DNA of 15,846 bases from Acidimicrobiales bacterium. Its GTDB lineage: Bacteria; Actinomycetota; Acidimicrobiia; Acidimicrobiales; JAKAVM01. The notes below the pieces were generated by a model, which made no database searches, was not told the DNA's origin, and saw nothing but the letters and a program-made list of their open reading frames with translations. The translations under genes and the position numbers were made by a program. Of this stretch, positions 13,600 through 15,846 are shown piece by piece (positions within the stretch are counted from its first letter, which is position 1; every line of letters starts with the position of its first letter). The stretch is from positions 1 to 15,846 of the forward strand of contig DAIDIS010000064.1 in assembly GCA_027451785.1 (NCBI GenBank). Reading direction: 5' to 3'.

Positions 13600-13961
13600 G
13601 CCCGGCTTCGACTGGTAAGGAATCAAGCAATCCGAAGCGCAGCGAGACTGGTGTACGGATTGGCTCGCCGGCGCTCGCCGGTGAAAGTCGGATCGTAGTT
13701 ACTCAGGTCCGATCCGAGATCGGATCCAAGCCCAAGCACAAAGGAGCGCTTCGAGCGCTTGGCCTCGGTCGCATAGGCCAGGCTCGTGACTTGCCTGATA
13801 GGCCGGAGATTCGTGGGGTTATTTCAGGCGTCGCCCACCTGGTTGCAGTTCAAGACCCGAAAGAGCACGCCAATATGGTCGCCCAGGGCAAGAGACTGTC
13901 CGGCGAGAAGTATTCATCGGCCAAGCAGAACCGGCCGTCCGGTTACCCGGGAGGCAAGTAG
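13596..13961 (+). CDS. rpmD: 50S ribosomal protein L30 (uL30) extended at both ends
   Basis: L30 is a small 50S protein, usually about 60 residues. The core here is residues 32-86: RIVVTQVRSEIGSKPKHKGA, LGLGRIGQARDLPDRPEIRG and VISGVAHLVAVQ. Residues 1-31 (Ser/Gly/Lys-rich) precede it and residues 87-121 follow it (KEHANMVAQGKRLSGEKYSS, then a Pro/Gly/Lys end). Unlike the tails on L22 and L29, these are not acidic; the C-terminal one is basic. ATG 13596 overlaps the rpsE stop (ATGA) with AGGTGA at 13584-13589. No better start is seen nearer the core. Confidence 0.93.
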   Translation: MSPASTGKESSNPKRSETGVRIGSPALAGESRIVVTQVRSEIGSKPKHKGALRALGLGRIGQARDLPDRPEIRGVISGVAHLVAVQDPKEHANMVAQGKRLSGEKYSSAKQNRPSGYPGGK

Positions 13962-13964
13962 CAC

Positions 13965-14456
13965 ATGATTAGACTTCACGACTTGAAGCCGGCTGCCGGC
14001 TCCACCAAAGAGAAGCGCCGCGTAGGCCGCGGAATTGGTGGCAAGGGGGGAAAGACCGCAGGTCGCGGTACCAAAGGCCAGGGAGCCAGGGACACCATCC
14101 CTGCTGGATTCGAGGGCGGCCAGCTGCCTTTGACCCAGCGCGTCCCGAAGTTGAAGGGATTCAAGAATCCCTTCTCGGTTAGGTACGAGCCGGTCAACCT
14201 CTCGCGGTTGTCGGCGATTGGCGAGACAAACGTAACCGTGGAGCTGCTTCGCGAGCGCGGAATCGTATCTAAGGCAGGCTTGGTCAAGATTCTCGGAGAA
14301 GGAGAGCTGACCGGAAAGTTGACGGTTGAGGCTCACGCGTTCTCCAAGTCCGCCAAAGACGCAATTGAATCATCGGGGGGAAGCACTAAAGTTGTCCCGC
14401 CACCGTTCGGGCATGGTCGCCCGGCGGCAAAGGGCAATGCCCTAACCAACCGATAG
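13965..14456 (+). CDS. rplO: 50S ribosomal protein L15 (uL15)
   Basis: L15 is a late-assembly 50S protein with a long, basic, glycine-rich N-terminal arm. The 163-residue product shows LHDLKPAAGSTKEKRRVGRG, GGKGGKTAGRGTKGQGAR, FEGGQLPLTQRVPKLKGFKN, NLSRLSAIG, VKILGEGELTGKLTVEAHAF and SAKDAIESSGGSTKVV. The C-terminus (PPPFGHGRPAAKGNALTNR) extends slightly past the usual 145-150 residues. ATG 13965 has GGGAGG at 13949-13954, three bases after the rpmD stop. It precedes secY as in most spc operons. Confidence 0.97.
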   Translation: MIRLHDLKPAAGSTKEKRRVGRGIGGKGGKTAGRGTKGQGARDTIPAGFEGGQLPLTQRVPKLKGFKNPFSVRYEPVNLSRLSAIGETNVTVELLRERGIVSKAGLVKILGEGELTGKLTVEAHAFSKSAKDAIESSGGSTKVVPPPFGHGRPAAKGNALTNR

Positions 14457-14474
14457 TTCATTCAAGGAGCGGGC

Positions 14475-15779
14475 ATGCTTTCCAGCCTGAAGAACGTCTT
14501 CAAGATCGCTGACCTTAGAAATAAGGTCCTGTTCACACTACTCATAGTCGGCCTGTATCAAATCGGTGCAAACATACCTACGCCATTTATCGACTTCCAG
14601 ACCGTAAGATCGCTGGAGTCGCAGGCAAGCTCAAGCGGAATCCTGGGGTTCTTGAACCTCTTTTCCGGTGGTGCCCTGACTAGAATGGCCATTTTCGGGT
14701 TAGGCATTATGCCCTACATCACCAGCTCGATCATTGTGCAGCTTCTGGGTGTTGTGATCCCGAAGTTCGAAGAGTGGCGAGACCAAGGGGCTGTTGGCCA
14801 GAAGAAACTGACCCAGACCTCTCGGTACCTCACGGTCGTTCTGGCCATCATGCAGTCTACCGGCCTTGCGTTCCTCTTCCATGGTGGGGGCGGAGGCCTC
14901 TTGAACTCTTCCTCTAACAAGCCTCTCGACCTGATACCGGGTTTTGATGCTCCGAGAGTGATCTTCATTGTGATGTGCATGACGGCAGGAACTGCCTTCG
15001 TCATGTGGCTGGCGGAGTTGATCACGCAAAGAGGTGTGGGCCAGGGCATGTCCATTCTCATATTCTCAAACGTTGTAGCGGGCATGCCTGCAGGCGGAGC
15101 AGCGGTGCTTGCGACCTCCGGGGGTCACGTGAAGCTGGGTGTGATGATCGTTGTTGCGATGCTTTTGTTGATCGCTATCGTGACAATGGAGCAGGGACAG
15201 CGCAGGATTCCGGTGACCTTCGCCAAGCGAGTGCAGGGCCGGAGGATGTATGGCGGCCAGTCCACGTATATTCCCCTGAAGGTCAATCAAGCCGGCGTTA
15301 TTCCGATCATCTTTGCCAGCTCGATTCTCTATTTCCCTGTCTTGATATCCAATCTCGTGCCCTGGAACGGGTTTAGGACCTGGGTATCCAATAACCTGTT
15401 GCACCCGACCAGCATTATCTACATGGTCTTTTACGGCGTGTTCATCATCCTGTTCACCTTCTTTTACGTGACAATTACTTTCGACCCACACCAACAGGCC
15501 GACATCATCCGTAAACAAGGTGGGTACATTCCCGGAATCAGGCCGGGGCCGCCCACAGAAAAACACTTGGCCGGGATTCTGAACAGGATCACCCTTCCGG
15601 GGTCCCTGTTCCTTGCGTTCGTGGCGCTGGTGCCTTCTGTACTTTTATCCATCTGGCACGTAACCCAGTACCCGTTCGCAGGTACGACGCTGTTGATCGC
15701 CGTGGGCGTAACGCTTGAGACTATGCGGCAAATAGACAGCCAGCTCATGATGCGCAACTACGAAGGGTTCCTGAAGTAA
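14475..15779 (+). CDS. secY: Protein translocase subunit SecY
   Basis: SecY is the membrane channel of the Sec export pathway, working with SecE, SecG, SecA and the ribosome. The 434-residue product has ten hydrophobic segments, beginning with VLFTLLIVGLYQIGANIPTP. The plug and second-helix region follows (GILGFLNLFSGGALTRMAIF, then GLGIMPYITSSIIVQLL), then AELITQRGVGQGMSILIFSN, the loop RRIPVTFAKRVQGRRMYGGQ and VNQAGVIPIIFASSIL. The cytosolic C5 loop reads GGYIPGIRPGPPTEKHL; its Arg356 corresponds to the essential E. coli Arg357. No signal peptide is expected. ATG 14475 has AAGGAG at 14464-14469. Length is normal. Confidence 0.98.
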   Translation: MLSSLKNVFKIADLRNKVLFTLLIVGLYQIGANIPTPFIDFQTVRSLESQASSSGILGFLNLFSGGALTRMAIFGLGIMPYITSSIIVQLLGVVIPKFEEWRDQGAVGQKKLTQTSRYLTVVLAIMQSTGLAFLFHGGGGGLLNSSSNKPLDLIPGFDAPRVIFIVMCMTAGTAFVMWLAELITQRGVGQGMSILIFSNVVAGMPAGGAAVLATSGGHVKLGVMIVVAMLLLIAIVTMEQGQRRIPVTFAKRVQGRRMYGGQSTYIPLKVNQAGVIPIIFASSILYFPVLISNLVPWNGFRTWVSNNLLHPTSIIYMVFYGVFIILFTFFYVTITFDPHQQADIIRKQGGYIPGIRPGPPTEKHLAGILNRITLPGSLFLAFVALVPSVLLSIWHVTQYPFAGTTLLIAVGVTLETMRQIDSQLMMRNYEGFLK

Positions 15780-15792
15780 GCCGATGGCTTAC
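15776..15792 (+). promoter_or_regulatory. Perfect inverted repeat over the secY stop codon
   Basis: GTAAGCC (15776-15782) and GGCTTAC (15786-15792) are perfect reverse complements around GAT. The stem includes the secY TAA, and its loop and stem hold the ATG at 15784-15786. Just downstream, GGTC/GACC (15802-15805/15811-15814) can form another small stem. It has no T-run. Confidence 0.4.
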
Positions 15793-15846
15793 AAGGCCCT
15801 AGGTCAGGGAGACCCGGCGAGCCTGGAGACTTTTCGTAGGTGGCCA
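15784..15846 (+). CDS. Possible start of the next gene, cut at window edge (unrecognised)
   Basis: From ATG 15784 the frame stays open for 21 codons to the window end (MAYKALGQGDPASLETFRRW and on). adk usually follows secY, but these residues do not show the adenylate kinase opening with its Gly-rich P-loop, so an N-terminal extension or another start would be needed. GTG 15840, with GGAG at 15825-15828, is an alternative start. The upstream ribosome-binding site for ATG 15784 is poor, and the ATG lies in a hairpin. I do not assign a function. Confidence 0.25.
   Translation, partial: MAYKALGQGDPASLETFRRWP

Overview
The window is a long run of translation genes, all on the + strand, in the order fusA (5' end cut by the window edge) - tuf - rpsJ - rplC - rplD - rplW - rplB - rpsS - rplV - rpsC - rplP - rpmC - rpsQ - rplN - rplX - rplE - rpsZ - rpsH - rplF - rplR - rpsE - rpmD - rplO - secY. 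This is the end of the str operon joined to the S10 and spc operons. A few tens of bases after secY follow and may start the next gene. No mobile element, CRISPR array, tRNA or rRNA is visible.

The gene order, moderately high GC, zinc-type S14, zinc-ribbon L24, an actinobacterial style of L3 and EF-Tu, and long Ala/Glu/Ser-rich tails on several ribosomal proteins suggest an actinobacterium. Acidimicrobiia or a relative is my best guess, but this is an inference without any database search.

Layout: 1-2042 EF-G, interrupted by an in-frame TAG at 396-398; 2043-2198 a leader with a hairpin before tuf; 2199-3755 tuf and rpsJ; 3756-4058 a 303-base gene-free, hairpin-rich stretch splitting rpsJ from the rest of the S10 genes; 4059-9533 rplC to rpmC and 9536-11904 rpsQ to rpsH, packed with many 1-4 base overlaps; 11905-12080 a second hairpin-rich gap; 12081-14456 rplF to rplO; 14475-15779 secY; 15780-15846 a structured 3' end with a possible new start. 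Six genes use GTG or TTG starts.

Together the products build both ribosomal subunits, deliver aminoacyl-tRNA (EF-Tu), translocate (EF-G) and form the Sec export channel. Overlaps such as ATGA, GTGA and TTGA imply translational coupling, which keeps stoichiometry.

The points most worth attention are the amber codon inside fusA; low-complexity, mostly acidic tails on L4, L22, S3, L29, S17 (and non-acidic ones on L30); and two structured intergenic regions (3756-4058 and 11905-12080) that look like candidate regulatory RNA leaders. I see no new multi-gene system here.
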